Shown: one piece after another, positions 1 to 9,294 of the stretch
Layout of the letters: every line of letters starts with the position of its first letter
Position numbering within the stretch: the stretch's first letter is position 1
Origin: an uncultured Lachnospiraceae bacterium
GTDB lineage: Bacteria > Bacillota > Clostridia > Lachnospirales > Lachnospiraceae
Reading direction: 5' to 3'
DNA length: 64,000 nt
NCBI GenBank assembly: GCA_902789555.1
Contig: CADAOF010000001.1
Location: 187,851-251,850 of the forward strand
Program-made: the position numbers and the translations under genes
The notes under the pieces: generated by a model
Told to the model about the DNA's origin: nothing
The model's input: the letters and a program-made list of their open reading frames with translations, nothing else
The model's database searches: none

Positions 1-663
1 GACGGAGGCGCCGAAGCGTGATGCACTGTTGGTAAGTACGAGAAAAGAACTGCCGGAAGACGAAGCCGCAAGGCCGGCAACATGTCTGCCGGCGTCGGGG
101 AGTCCGGCGGCAAGCCTGTCCAGATAGACGGACAAAGGATAAACGAAAGCCGGCAGGCGTTCCCCGGAAACGGATACGGCGGCTTTCAGCATGGCTTCGT
201 CAGACATTTTGAAACGGTTGGCTGTCTCTCTTGTTACGATGGAATCATCCGGATCGCTGCCGCTGCCCGGCAGGGCTGCCGTAAAGAAGAAAAGCATTTC
301 ATGAAAAACGGCATGAGGAAGGATCGGAAGGACGCCGCGGTACAGGCGGAGTGAAGCCGGACGGAAACCGAGTCCTTCTGCGAACGCCCTGCGGTCGGTA
401 AAATCAGAGGCGGTACAGAAGGGATGCAGTGTTTCAGCGGAATAGACGGACAAGATGCGTCTGATGATCTCATTTACGGAAACGCCCTGCAGATAAGCCT
501 CGAAAAAGCGGGCCAGGGATACTGAAGGATAAAGAACGTCTGCAGGCGTACGCATCGTGACCCGGAAGCTGCCTTCCGACTCCGTCAGTTCAACATCTGC
601 AGCTGTTGGCAGTTCTTCTTTCAGCAGTTCCTGTATCTGAATGCAGAATCGTGGATAAAGCAT
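1..663 (-). CDS. DUF5688-like protein, truncated at window edge
   Basis: An open frame starts at ATG 661-663 on the minus strand, preceded by an AGGAGAA ribosome site, and runs 221 codons to the left window edge without a stop, so the C-terminus is missing. The product begins MLYPRFCIQIQELLKEEL. It contains a segment of the form YPSVSLARFFEAYLQG followed by an amphipathic helix, which resembles the DUF5688 family of Clostridia, a family of unknown function. There is no signal peptide or membrane segment. It lies downstream of the tRNA-Arg on the same strand and may be cotranscribed with it. That it is coding rests on the long open frame and clean start; the family call is tentative. Confidence 0.6.
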   Translation of the reverse strand, partial: MLYPRFCIQIQELLKEELPTAADVELTESEGSFRVTMRTPADVLYPSVSLARFFEAYLQGVSVNEIIRRILSVYSAETLHPFCTASDFTDRRAFAEGLGFRPASLRLYRGVLPILPHAVFHEMLFFFTAALPGSGSDPDDSIVTRETANRFKMSDEAMLKAAVSVSGERLPAFVYPLSVYLDRLAAGLPDAGRHVAGLAASSSGSSFLVLTNSASRFGASV

Positions 664-744
664 TTATTCTCCTTTCAGACATCAAAAAAAGCCTGTGAGG
701 TATCCGCCCGCAAGATCCGCAAGGTAAAAAGAGAGAAAAGAAAA

Positions 745-816
745 TACACCAGATAGGAATCGAACCTACGTCTGTGGCTCCGGAGGCCGCCGCTCTATCC
801 ACTGAGCTACTGGTGC
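745..816 (-). tRNA. tRNA-Arg (anticodon CCG)
   Basis: The minus strand folds as a cloverleaf. The acceptor GCACCAG pairs with CTGGTGT (one G-U). There is a normal D arm, an anticodon loop CTCCGGA giving anticodon CCG (plus-strand 781-783), and a T arm GTAGG-TTCGATT-CCTAT. The anticodon stem has one C-A mismatch. The 3' CCA is not encoded. It reads Arg codon CGG, in keeping with a G+C-rich genome. A promoter lies just upstream. Confidence 0.93.
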
Positions 817-826
817 GAACGGCAGT

Positions 827-855
827 ATCATACAACACTTCCGGCTAAATCGCAA
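827..855 (-). promoter_or_regulatory. promoter of tRNA-Arg
   Basis: On the minus strand TTGCGA and TATGAT are separated by exactly 17 bp, and the -10 ends 11 bp before the mature tRNA 5' end. Confidence 0.65.
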
Positions 856-874
856 GTGCATTACGAAAAACTTT

Positions 875-903
875 TTGACATTTATCCGCATGTTCTGTAT
901 AAT
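875..903 (+). promoter_or_regulatory. promoter of the SH3-like membrane protein gene
   Basis: A consensus TTGACA and TATAAT are separated by 17 bp. Initiation near 910 would give a leader of about 53 nt before the ATG at 964, which is preceded by AGAGGAG. The site is divergent from the tRNA promoter, with the -35 elements about 20 bp apart. Confidence 0.85.
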
Positions 904-963
904 GAGCGTGGATTACTTCGTGATCCTTATTATCGTTGATTTTTACAGATAGAGGAGTTTATC

Positions 964-2214
964 ATGGCAGACAAAAAAAGCAATGATTCCTTATTCCAAT
1001 GGAATTTCAATCTCGAGGATTCCGATTCCGATTTCACCGATATCGATTTCAGCAGCAGCAAGAAAAACACTGCTTCCGATAAAGACATCGAGCCGATCAT
1101 TTTCGTCCGTGATGAGACCGCGAAGAAAAAGCCTGAAGAAAAGCGTCCTCAGGGCCAGCCTTCCGCCTCTGCGCAGAATGCAAGAAAAACGCAGACTTCC
1201 GGTGCGAGACCCGCTTCCCGTCCTTCTTCCAGGCCTGCCGGCAAAGCAGCACCCAAGAAGAAAAAGACTTCCAACTTTCCTGCTCTCAACTGGAAACTGA
1301 TCGCCGTCATAGCCGCTGCCGTCCTTCTGATCGCACTTCTGGTCGTCCTGCTCGGAAGATGCGGAAAGAAAGAAGAGAAAGCCTGGACCAAGGTCGAAGC
1401 CGACAGCAAGGTGAAGGCAGTCATGGACAGATATTTCGACGCCAAGAAGAACGGCTCCGCGGAAGACATGCGGAAGGTCCTCGTGGAGGATGCCCGCGTG
1501 AACGCATCCATCCTCGGCATTGAAGCTTCGATCTATAAGGATTATGCCGATGTTGCCCTGCTGCAGTATCCCGGTATCAAGAAAGATGAATACGTCGTCT
1601 GCGCAACATATGACACGGTACTCAGCCTGATCGACGCTTCCGTTCCCACAATCAGCTGGTTCTACGTTCAGCCTGACAGTGCGAAGAACCTTCGCCTGCT
1701 GCCGATCACGAACAGCGAGAAAGAATCGCATACTTCGATCTACAATTACGTAACGGCGGCATACGCGCTTCTAGCCGATACGACGGTTGCGGAAGTCAAG
1801 GCACGCCATACCAACGCGCTTCAGTCGAACCCCGACCTGCAGGAATATCTGCAGAACATCGAGAACGGCAATTACTACACGAAACCTACGGGTTCCTCCT
1901 CACCCGAACAGCAGAGCACCGAACCTTCCGGAGAGGAACCGGCACCGGGCAGCGAAACGCCGTATTATGTCAAGGTCGGCGATTCCTTCCTGAAAATGCG
2001 TTCTACGCCGAGCAAGGAAAACGACAATAACGTCATCAAGAAACTGCTTTCCGGTTACTGCGTGAACGTGATCTCCATTGATGAATACGGCTGGGCACAT
2101 ATCAGGGATGACGTCAGCGTCCACCCTGTCACAGGTGCACAGCAGGAGACCAGCGGCAGAGATGCCTATGTCGACGTAAGATACATTACGGTCAATTATA
2201 ACGAGGTCAACTGA
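964..2214 (+). CDS. single-pass membrane protein with C-terminal SH3-like domain
   Basis: 416 aa. Residues 1-110 are a charged, Ser/Lys/Pro-rich cytoplasmic region of low complexity. A strong transmembrane helix follows at about 112-135 and ends in a Cys-containing basic segment. After that comes an extracytoplasmic region with a globular part (about 140-300), a short Ser/Pro/Glu-rich linker, and a terminal module (about 325-416) with the [16 protein letters not shown] pattern typical of bacterial SH3-like wall-binding domains. I infer an envelope protein with the C-terminus outside. It has its own strong promoter and is followed by a hairpin before queA. The exact function is not recognised. 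Confidence 0.75.
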   Translation: MADKKSNDSLFQWNFNLEDSDSDFTDIDFSSSKKNTASDKDIEPIIFVRDETAKKKPEEKRPQGQPSASAQNARKTQTSGARPASRPSSRPAGKAAPKKKKTSNFPALNWKLIAVIAAAVLLIALLVVLLGRCGKKEEKAWTKVEADSKVKAVMDRYFDAKKNGSAEDMRKVLVEDARVNASILGIEASIYKDYADVALLQYPGIKKDEYVVCATYDTVLSLIDASVPTISWFYVQPDSAKNLRLLPITNSEKESHTSIYNYVTAAYALLADTTVAEVKARHTNALQSNPDLQEYLQNIENGNYYTKPTGSSSPEQQSTEPSGEEPAPGSETPYYVKVGDSFLKMRSTPSKENDNNVIKKLLSGYCVNVISIDEYGWAHIRDDVSVHPVTGAQQETSGRDAYVDVRYITVNYNEVN

Positions 2215-2250
2215 CATCTCCGCCGATACGGCAGAGACCCGGCAATGCAT

Positions 2251-2280
2251 GACGGCCCGAGGAACATTTCCCGGGCCGTC
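2251..2280 (+). terminator. GC-rich hairpin, possible weak terminator
   Basis: GACGGCCCG pairs with CGGGCCGTC around a short loop between the SH3-like gene and queA. No T-run follows, so termination is uncertain; it could instead shield mRNA ends. Confidence 0.4.
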
Positions 2281-2311
2281 GCGCTTGTCAGGAAAAATGA
2301 AGGAAACTGCT

Positions 2312-3340
2312 ATGAATCTAAATGAATTTGATTACGAGCTTCCGAAGGAACTGATTGCGCAGGATCCTCTGGAAGACCGCTCGTCGTCCAGACTGCTCGT
2401 TCTGGATAAGAGGACCGGAGCCCTGGAGCACCGGATCTTCCGGGAGATCCCCGAACTCCTCAGACCCGGCGACTGCCTTGTCCTCAACAACACAAAGGTG
2501 ATCCCCGCACGCCTGATCGGTGCCCGGGAAAGCGGCGGTGCCGTCGAAGTCCTTCTCCTGAAGCGGATCCCCGGACAGGAGAACAGTTGGGAAACACTGG
2601 TAAAACCGGGTAAGAAAGCCCGTATCGGAACGAAGATCGTCTTCGGAGACGGGGCGCTTTCCTGCGAAGTGACGGATGTCGTCGAAGAAGGAAACCGCAT
2701 CGTCCGTTTCAGTTTCGACGGCATATTCGAAGAGATTCTGGACAGGCTCGGCGAAATGCCGCTCCCGCCTTACATCACGCATGAACTGAAGGATAAAAAC
2801 CGCTACCAGACGGTCTATGCCAAATACGACGGCAGCGCAGCAGCTCCGACGGCCGGCCTGCATTTTACGAACGAACTGCTGGAGACCATCAGGGAAAAAG
2901 GTGTCGACATCGCCGAGATCACCCTGCACGTCGGGCTCGGAACTTTCCGCCCCGTCAAGACGGAAACAGTGGAAGAGCATCACATGCATTCCGAATTCTG
3001 GCAGATCGACGATGAAGCCGCTGCAAAGATCAACGCGGCAAAAGCACGCGGCAGCCGCGTGATCGCCGTCGGAACGACCTCCTGCCGCACGCTGGAAAGC
3101 GCGGCAAAAGAGGACGGTACCGTCGAAGCGGGCAGCGGCTGGACGGATATCTTCATCTATCCGGGCTACCGTTTCAAGTGCATCGACGCCCTGATCACCA
3201 ATTTCCACCTGCCGAAATCAACGCTGGTGATGCTCGTGAGCGCGCTGGCCGGCCGGGAACATATCCTTGCCGCTTATGAAGAGGCCATCCGAAAACGGTA
3301 CCGCTTCTTCAGTTTCGGTGACGCAATGTTCATCAATTAA
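2312..3340 (+). CDS. queA: S-adenosylmethionine:tRNA ribosyltransferase-isomerase
   Basis: 342 aa from ATG 2312, preceded by AAGGAAA; an upstream in-frame ATG at 2249 lies inside the intergenic hairpin and is not used. QueA transfers and isomerises the ribosyl moiety of SAM onto preQ1 in tRNA, the penultimate step of queuosine synthesis in the cytoplasm. Family hallmarks are visible: [18 protein letters not shown] near the N-terminus, [13 protein letters not shown], the central [13 protein letters not shown] segment, [11 protein letters not shown], and the C-terminal [16 protein letters not shown]. The length is normal. The tgt gene is not adjacent in this window. It is followed 19 nt later by the pseudouridine synthase gene. 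Confidence 0.97.
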   Translation: MNLNEFDYELPKELIAQDPLEDRSSSRLLVLDKRTGALEHRIFREIPELLRPGDCLVLNNTKVIPARLIGARESGGAVEVLLLKRIPGQENSWETLVKPGKKARIGTKIVFGDGALSCEVTDVVEEGNRIVRFSFDGIFEEILDRLGEMPLPPYITHELKDKNRYQTVYAKYDGSAAAPTAGLHFTNELLETIREKGVDIAEITLHVGLGTFRPVKTETVEEHHMHSEFWQIDDEAAAKINAAKARGSRVIAVGTTSCRTLESAAKEDGTVEAGSGWTDIFIYPGYRFKCIDALITNFHLPKSTLVMLVSALAGREHILAAYEEAIRKRYRFFSFGDAMFIN

Positions 3341-3359
3341 GGCACGGAAAGGAAGTACC

Positions 3360-4064
3360 ATGGAACCCATCCGCATCAACAAATACTTAAGCGAAGCAGG
3401 CGTCTGCTCACGCAGGGAAGCCGACCGGCTGATCGCCGAAGGACGTGTTACGGTCGAAGGCCTGAAGGCGGAGACCGGCATGAAAGTGACGCCGGAAAGC
3501 CGCATTCTGGTCGACGGGAAACCTGTGAAGAAGCCTTCCGCGCCGGTCCTCATTGCCGTCTACAAGCCGCCGGGCGTCGTGACGACGTCGGCGGAGGACG
3601 AACCGAACAACATCGTGACCTACGTCGGCTGGCCGGAAAGGATCTATCCGATCGGACGGCTGGATAAGGATTCGGAGGGACTCATCCTGATGACGAATCA
3701 GGGCGATCTTGCCGAATCGATCGCGCATGCACGCGGCCGCCACGAAAAGGAATACCTGGTCACCGTGGACCGCGCGATCGACCGTGCCTTCGTGGAAAAA
3801 ATGTCTTCCGGCGTCCGCATCCTGAATACGACGACCCGCCCCTGCACGGTGGAAAAGGTGAGCCGGTTCCGCTTCCGCATCATCCTGACGCAGGGGCTGA
3901 ACCGCCAGATCCGCCGGATGTGCGAAGCACTCGGATACCGCGTCACGGAGCTTGTCCGCGTGCGTGTGATGAACATCAGCCTGAACGGCCTGGAGATCGG
4001 CCACTGGCGCCGCATCGAAGGCGAGGAATATGAGGAACTCCTCCGCGAACTGGGAAAGAAATGA
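3360..4064 (+). CDS. rluF: RluF-type 23S rRNA pseudouridine synthase
   Basis: 234 aa from ATG 3360, preceded by AAGGAAG; in-frame upstream codons overlap queA and lack a ribosome site. An N-terminal S4 RNA-binding domain (about 1-60, INKYLSEAGVCSRREAD) is followed by the RsuA/RluB/E/F catalytic domain with the motif GRLDKDSEGLI, whose Asp is the nucleophile. The late motif GLNRQIRRMCE and the segment KEYLVTVDRAI match RluF more closely than RluB. RluF modifies a uridine in the peptidyl-transferase region of 23S rRNA. Its stop overlaps the ligA start (ATGA). Confidence 0.85.
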   Translation: MEPIRINKYLSEAGVCSRREADRLIAEGRVTVEGLKAETGMKVTPESRILVDGKPVKKPSAPVLIAVYKPPGVVTTSAEDEPNNIVTYVGWPERIYPIGRLDKDSEGLILMTNQGDLAESIAHARGRHEKEYLVTVDRAIDRAFVEKMSSGVRILNTTTRPCTVEKVSRFRFRIILTQGLNRQIRRMCEALGYRVTELVRVRVMNISLNGLEIGHWRRIEGEEYEELLRELGKK

Positions 4065-6028
4065 TGGATAAGCTGGAACGCATGAAAGAACTTGCCGCCG
4101 TCCTGAAGGAGGCTTCGCGCCTTTACTATCAGGAAAGCAGCGAGATGATGAGCAATCTTGAATACGACCGACTGTACGACGAACTGCTCAGCCTGGAAAA
4201 GGAGACCGGCGTCGTTCTTTCAGGCAGCCCTACGCAGAGTGTCGGCTACGAGGTGCTGAGCGAACTGCCCAAAAAGGCTCATCCGAGCCCCATGCTGAGC
4301 CTGAATAAGACGAAATCCGCCGAGGAACTGGCCGCATTTCTCGGAACACAACCCGGACTTCTTTCCTGGAAAATGGACGGACTCACGATCGTCCTGACCT
4401 ATGACCGCGGAAGCCTGCAGGAAGCGCTGACGCGCGGCAACGGTGAGATCGGTGAGATCGTCACGCAGAATGCCCGCCGTTTCCTCAACGTTCCGCTGAC
4501 GATTCCTTTTGAAGGCCGTCTGGTCCTTCGCGGCGAGGCAGTCATTACCTATCCGGACTTTGCCGAGATCAACGCGGCCATTCCGGAAGGCGAAGAGAAA
4601 TACAAGAATCCCCGGAATCTCTGCAGCGGCTCGGTCCGCCAGCTTGACAGTGCCGTGACCGCCGCCAGAAGAGTGCGTTTCGAGGCGTTTGCACTTGTCG
4701 AAGCCGAAGGGAAAGAATTTACATGGCATCACGAAGAATTCGAATGGATGAAGAGCCTCGGCTTTGATGTCGTCTTTTACCGCGCGGTTACAGCGGAGAG
4801 CATTCCGGCTGCCGTCGCAGCTTTTTCCGAAGAAGTTGCCGGCAATCCGATCCCGTCCGACGGCCTCGTGCTTCTGATGGACGACATCGCCTACGGCGCT
4901 TCGCTCGGCCGAACGGCCAAGTTCCCGAGGAACGGCATTGCCTTCAAGTGGGCAGACGAACAGCAGACGACACGTCTGAAAGAAGTCGAATGGAGCGCCA
5001 GCCGCACCGGCCTCATCAACCCTGTCGCGATCTTCGAGCCGGTCGAACTGGAAGGCACTGTCGTGTCCCGCGCCAGCGTGCACAACGTTTCGATTCTTGA
5101 ACAGCTCGCTCTCGGTTTCGACGACGAGATCTCGGTCTATAAGGCGAACATGATCATCCCACAGATCGCGGAAAACCTGACGCGCAGCGGGACGGTCAAA
5201 CCGCCGAAATACTGTCCTGTCTGCGGAAAAGAGACAGTTATCCGCGAAGAAAACGGCGTAAAGACGCTGCACTGCCCAAATGCTGCCTGCCCTGCCAAGC
5301 AGATCAAGGCTTTCGATCTTTTCGTCAGCCGCGATGCGATCAACATCGAAGGCCTGTCGGAATCCACGCTGGAAAAACTCGTCGATCTCGGCATCGTCCG
5401 GAAGTTCCGCGATCTCTTTTATCTGCAGGACCACCGGAACGCGATCATGAGCATGGAAGGCTTCGGCGCAAAAAGCTTCCGCAATCTTCAGGAAGCCGCC
5501 GAAAAAGCCCGTCATACGACGCCGGTACGTTTTCTTACGGCTCTCGGCATAGAAGGCATCGGTCCGGCAACGGCAAAACTGATCTGCCGGCACTTCGGCA
5601 ACGATATTGCCGCGATCCGCAGCGCCTCCGCGGAAGACTTTACCGAGATCAACATGATCGGAGACGTCATGGCGGACAGCCTTGTCCGCTATTTCCGCGA
5701 CCCGGAAAATGCCGCCATGCTGGATGATCTTGTCAGCGTCCTTGACATCCGTGCCGAAGAAGGCGTGCGTGTCCCTCAGACGCTGGAAGGCATGACTGTC
5801 GTGATCACCGGGGGCCTCCTGCACTTCGCAAACCGCGAAGCCCTGCAGGCAGAGATCGAAGCGCGCGGGGGAAAAGCTGCCGGATCTGTCTCCGCGAAGA
5901 CCTCCTGCCTCGTCAACAACGACCCGCTTTCTTCCTCAACAAAGAACAAGACTGCGCAGAAGCTCGGCGTACCGATCCTGACGGAAGACGAATTCATTGA
6001 AAAATACATGCCGGAGGTGCTCGCATGA
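4061..6028 (+). CDS. ligA: NAD-dependent DNA ligase
   Basis: 655 aa. LigA seals nicks in replication and repair using NAD+. The adenylated lysine lies in the motif SWKMDGLTI (Lys104). The nucleotidyltransferase domain is followed by an OB fold, a four-Cys zinc finger (CPVCG...CPNAACPA), HhH repeats (GIEGIGPATAKLI) and a C-terminal BRCT domain (about 575-655). The catalytic motif reads KMDG rather than the commoner KxDG with a small x. It starts in an ATGA overlap with rluF; an ATG three bases later is an alternative. No pcrA is seen upstream. Confidence 0.97.
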   Translation: MMDKLERMKELAAVLKEASRLYYQESSEMMSNLEYDRLYDELLSLEKETGVVLSGSPTQSVGYEVLSELPKKAHPSPMLSLNKTKSAEELAAFLGTQPGLLSWKMDGLTIVLTYDRGSLQEALTRGNGEIGEIVTQNARRFLNVPLTIPFEGRLVLRGEAVITYPDFAEINAAIPEGEEKYKNPRNLCSGSVRQLDSAVTAARRVRFEAFALVEAEGKEFTWHHEEFEWMKSLGFDVVFYRAVTAESIPAAVAAFSEEVAGNPIPSDGLVLLMDDIAYGASLGRTAKFPRNGIAFKWADEQQTTRLKEVEWSASRTGLINPVAIFEPVELEGTVVSRASVHNVSILEQLALGFDDEISVYKANMIIPQIAENLTRSGTVKPPKYCPVCGKETVIREENGVKTLHCPNAACPAKQIKAFDLFVSRDAINIEGLSESTLEKLVDLGIVRKFRDLFYLQDHRNAIMSMEGFGAKSFRNLQEAAEKARHTTPVRFLTALGIEGIGPATAKLICRHFGNDIAAIRSASAEDFTEINMIGDVMADSLVRYFRDPENAAMLDDLVSVLDIRAEEGVRVPQTLEGMTVVITGGLLHFANREALQAEIEARGGKAAGSVSAKTSCLVNNDPLSSSTKNKTAQKLGVPILTEDEFIEKYMPEVLA

Positions 6029-6900
6029 GATACGAGGGATCCCTCTACCGTCCGCCGAGCGAAGCCTACAGTTACATCCTGCAGGTGACCATCGGCTGCA
6101 GCCACAACCGCTGCACCTTCTGCAACATGTACCTGGAAAAACAGTTCCGCGTCCGTCCCCTTGACGATGTTCTGGAAGACCTTGTCATGGCGCGCCGCGC
6201 ATACCGGCGCGTAAACCGCATCTTCCTTGCAGACGGGGACGCCCTGATCGTGAAGACTTCCGATCTCCGGGCGATCCTCGGGACGATTAAAAACCTCTTT
6301 CCGGAATGCGAACGCGTGACCAGCTATGCCAGCGCCCGCGACCTCCTGCTCAAAACGCCTGAGGAACTGGAAGAACTGCATGCGCTCGGCCTCGACATGA
6401 TCTATCTGGGCCTCGAATCGGGCTCGGAAAAGGTCCTGAGGGATATCAATAAGGGCGTGACCGTTGAAGAGACCGTGGAAGGCGCACTGAAGGCGAAAGC
6501 AGCCGGGATCAAGCTGTCCGTCACCGAGATAACCGGACTTGCCGGACAGGACGGGATGGAAGAGCACGCCCTTCTTTCCGCGAAGGCACTTTCCCGCATG
6601 AATCCGGAATATATCGGGCTCATGACGCTCACGCTCCGCCGGGGAACGAAAATGACTGCCGACTGGGAAGCCGGGCGCTTCAAGCGGCTAACCCCCAGGC
6701 AGTACCTGGAAGAGCAGCGCATCCTCATTGCAAACCTCGACAGCGAAGGAAGCGTGCTCAGGAGCAATCACATCTCCAACTACGTGCAGCTGCGCGGCAC
6801 CATGAACCGCGACAAAGGCCGCATGCTGGCAACCCTCGACACCGCGCTGAAGGATCCGGAACTGGACAATCCTTATATCGAATATTTGGAGAATCTTTGA
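6025..6900 (+). CDS. radical SAM protein
   Basis: 291 aa, starting in an ATGA overlap with ligA. Near the N-terminus the cluster motif GCSHNRCTFCNMY gives Cys spacing C-x4-C-x2-C, the form used in a widespread subgroup of COG1032-like radical SAM proteins. It should bind a 4Fe-4S cluster and cleave SAM. Downstream, FLADGDAL and YLGLESGSEKVL are typical radical SAM barrel motifs. There is no B12 domain, TRAM domain or extra cluster motif. The substrate is not known to me. Translational coupling to ligA suggests cotranscription from the queA side. Confidence 0.85.
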   Translation: MRYEGSLYRPPSEAYSYILQVTIGCSHNRCTFCNMYLEKQFRVRPLDDVLEDLVMARRAYRRVNRIFLADGDALIVKTSDLRAILGTIKNLFPECERVTSYASARDLLLKTPEELEELHALGLDMIYLGLESGSEKVLRDINKGVTVEETVEGALKAKAAGIKLSVTEITGLAGQDGMEEHALLSAKALSRMNPEYIGLMTLTLRRGTKMTADWEAGRFKRLTPRQYLEEQRILIANLDSEGSVLRSNHISNYVQLRGTMNRDKGRMLATLDTALKDPELDNPYIEYLENL

Positions 6901-7006
6901 TTGAAGATCCTTCGTCGCACTTCGTGCTCCTCAGGATGACAGTGACAGTGTGCTCCGCAGGATGACATCCTCATTGTCATCCTGAGCGCAGCGAAGGATC
7001 TTTCAA
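6901..7006. repeat. REP/MITE-like imperfect inverted repeat
   Basis: Immediately after the radical SAM stop, a left arm beginning TTGAAGATCCTTCG and containing CTCAGGATGACA is mirrored by a right arm at 6975-7006 (TGTCATCCTGAGCGCAGCG followed by AAGGATCTTTCAA). The middle carries a further GTGACAGTG/CAGGATGACA duplication. The core GTCATCCTGAGCGnAGCGAA resembles a dispersed palindromic repeat seen in many unrelated bacterial genomes. It is non-coding and may form a long hairpin that also ends transcription. Confidence 0.75.
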
Positions 7007-7032
7007 TCCCGGCTCTCCCCGATAAAAACCTC

Positions 7033-7061
7033 TTGATATTCTTACCCTTTTCCTGTAGAAT
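7033..7061 (+). promoter_or_regulatory. promoter of the EF-G-like gene
   Basis: TTGATA and TAGAAT are separated by 17 bp. The leader would be about 42 nt, with AAGGAGGAAA just before ATG 7110. Confidence 0.85.
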
Positions 7062-7109
7062 AATATCGTTGTAAATTCAGAACCGTGTTTCTAAGGAGGA
7101 AATCGTTCT

Positions 7110-9209
7110 ATGAAAGTTTATGAGACCAAAGACATCCGCAACGTCGCTGTACTTGGGCACGGCAGTGCCGGCAAGACGACCATCGTCGAAGCGGCCGCGT
7201 TTGTTACCGGTGTGATCTCCCGCATGGGCAAGGTCACTGACGGTTCCACGATCAGTGACTTCGATAAAGAAGAAGTCAAGCGCGGTTTTTCGCTCAGCAC
7301 CGCTGTCGTGCCTATTGAATGGGAAGGAAAGAAGATCAACCTTCTGGATACCCCCGGTTATTTCGATTTCGTCGGTGAAGCCGAAGAAGCCGTAAGCGCT
7401 GCCGACGCCGCCGTCATCGTTGTCAACGGCAAGGCCGGCGTACAGGTCGGCGTGCAGAAAGCCTGGGATCTGTGCGAAGCAGCGAACCTGCCCCGTCTGT
7501 TCTTCGTGACCAACATGGATGACGACAACGCGAACTATGCCCGCGTCTGCGAAGAACTGAAGGATACGTTCGGCACCCGCGTCGTTCCTTTCCAGGTCCC
7601 GATTCGTGAAAATGAGAAGCTTGCCGGCTTCGTCAACGTTCCGAAGATGAGTGCCCGCCGTTTCACCGGCACCAAGGGCGAATATGAAGAATGCGCGATC
7701 CCGGACAGCGTCAAGGATCTTCTGGAAGAGACTCACGGCTCCCTGATGGAAGCCGTTGCCGAGACTGACGAAGAACTCATGGAACGCTATTTCGAAGGCG
7801 ATGAGTTCACTCCCGAAGAGATCGCGAACGCTCTGAACAGTGCCGTCGTCAACGGCGACGTGATCCCGGTCCTGATGGGTTCCGGCCTGAACGGTTACGG
7901 CGTCCGCGTGCTGCTGCACGATATTGAAAAATATTTCCCGAGCCCTGCCGACCGCAAGATCAGCGGCAAAAACGTCAACACCGACGAAGAATTCGTTGCC
8001 GATTATGATGACACGAAGCCCGTCACCGCAAAGGTCTTCAAGACCCTCATCGACCCCTTCATCGGCAAATACAGCTTCATCAAGGTCTGCTCCGGCGTGC
8101 TGAAGGGCGGCGACACCGTTCTTTACGACGTACAGAAAGAAACCGAAGAAAAAATCGCGCGCGTGTACCTGCTGCGCGGCAAGGAAGCCATCGAAGTCCC
8201 CGAACTGCATGCGGGCGACATCGGCGCCCTGGCCAAGGCCATGAGCGTCGGCACCGGCGACAGCCTTGCCTCCAAGGCGGCCCCCATTGCCTATCCGCTG
8301 CCTGAGATTTCCAAGCCTTACACCTGCATGGCCTACCGCGCCGTGAAGAAGGGCGACGACGACAAGATCGCCACCTCCCTGTCCAAGCTGATGGAAGAAG
8401 ATCTGACCATCAAGACCGTCAACGACAAGGAAAACCGTCAGCTGCTGCTGTACGGTATCGGCGACCAGCAGCTCGAGATCGTCATCAGCAAGCTGCTTAA
8501 CCGCTATAAGGTCGAGGCCGAGCTCTACAAGCCGAAGGTGGCTTACCGCGAGACCATTCTGGGCTCCGTCCACGTACAGGGCAAGCACAAGAAGCAGTCC
8601 GGCGGCCACGGCCAGTACGGCGACGTCGTGATGGATTTCGAACCGAGCGGCGACCTGGAGACTCCGTATGTCTTCGAAGAGAAGATCGTGGGCGGCGTCG
8701 TGCCGAAGAACTACTTCCCTGCCGTTGAAAAAGGTCTGCAGGAAATGGTCGTAAAGGGACCGCTTGCCGGTTATCCCATCGTCGGTCTTAAGGCCTCCCT
8801 GGTCTACGGTTCCTACCATCCGGTCGATTCCTCCGAAATGGCCTTCAAGCTGGCGACTCACCTGGCAGTCAAGAACTGCTTCGCCGACAAGGCTTCCCGC
8901 CCTGTCCTGCTTGAACCGATCGCGAGCGTCAAGGTCAAGGTTCCGGATAAGTTCACCGGCGACGTCATGGGCGACATGAACAAGCGCCGCGGCCGCGTGC
9001 TCGGCATGGAACCCGACCACAAGGGCAACCAGATCATCATGGCAGACTGCCCGATGGCCGAACTGTTCGGCTACAATACCGACCTTCGTTCCATGACCGG
9101 CGGCATCGGCAGCTTCACCTATGAATTTGCCCGCTATGAGCAGGCTCCTTCGGACGTACAGGAAAAGGAGATCGCTGCCCGCGCAGCCGAGAAGGACGAC
9201 GAAGAATAA
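7110..9209 (+). CDS. elongation factor G-like translational GTPase
   Basis: 699 aa, about EF-G length. It has the full EF-G architecture: G domain (1-280), domain II, and domains III-V with the VAYRETI motif and the late GDVMGDMNKRRGRVLGME segment. The P-loop reads GHGSAGKTT and G3 is DTPGYFDF, but G4, normally NKMD, reads TNMD (about 134-137). The first residues MKVYETKDIRN and the switch region mark it as the FusA2/EF-G-like paralogue of Clostridia rather than the canonical fusA, which would sit with rpsL/rpsG. It probably acts on ribosomes but the exact role is unknown. It is monocistronic, with a strong promoter and terminator. Confidence 0.88.
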   Translation: MKVYETKDIRNVAVLGHGSAGKTTIVEAAAFVTGVISRMGKVTDGSTISDFDKEEVKRGFSLSTAVVPIEWEGKKINLLDTPGYFDFVGEAEEAVSAADAAVIVVNGKAGVQVGVQKAWDLCEAANLPRLFFVTNMDDDNANYARVCEELKDTFGTRVVPFQVPIRENEKLAGFVNVPKMSARRFTGTKGEYEECAIPDSVKDLLEETHGSLMEAVAETDEELMERYFEGDEFTPEEIANALNSAVVNGDVIPVLMGSGLNGYGVRVLLHDIEKYFPSPADRKISGKNVNTDEEFVADYDDTKPVTAKVFKTLIDPFIGKYSFIKVCSGVLKGGDTVLYDVQKETEEKIARVYLLRGKEAIEVPELHAGDIGALAKAMSVGTGDSLASKAAPIAYPLPEISKPYTCMAYRAVKKGDDDKIATSLSKLMEEDLTIKTVNDKENRQLLLYGIGDQQLEIVISKLLNRYKVEAELYKPKVAYRETILGSVHVQGKHKKQSGGHGQYGDVVMDFEPSGDLETPYVFEEKIVGGVVPKNYFPAVEKGLQEMVVKGPLAGYPIVGLKASLVYGSYHPVDSSEMAFKLATHLAVKNCFADKASRPVLLEPIASVKVKVPDKFTGDVMGDMNKRRGRVLGMEPDHKGNQIIMADCPMAELFGYNTDLRSMTGGIGSFTYEFARYEQAPSDVQEKEIAARAAEKDDEE

Positions 9210-9226
9210 TCTTCTTCATGCAGATG

Positions 9227-9263
9227 ACAAAAGCGGAGGGCCCGTCGGCTTCTCCGCTTTTGT
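9227..9263 (+). terminator. rho-independent terminator of the EF-G-like gene
   Basis: CAAAAGCGGAG pairs with CTCCGCTTTTG, 18 bp after the stop. The 3' arm carries the T-run. Confidence 0.85.
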
Positions 9264-9294
9264 CCGCGCGAAACAGTATCTTTTTGAGGACATC

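Noticed and set aside
82-473. Small plus- and minus-strand frames at the left edge
   Set aside because: They are shadows of the longer edge-truncated minus-strand frame 1-663, which has a proper start and ribosome site.
7077-9020. 647-codon minus-strand open frame
   Set aside because: Antisense to the EF-G-like gene, with no start signals and shadow composition.
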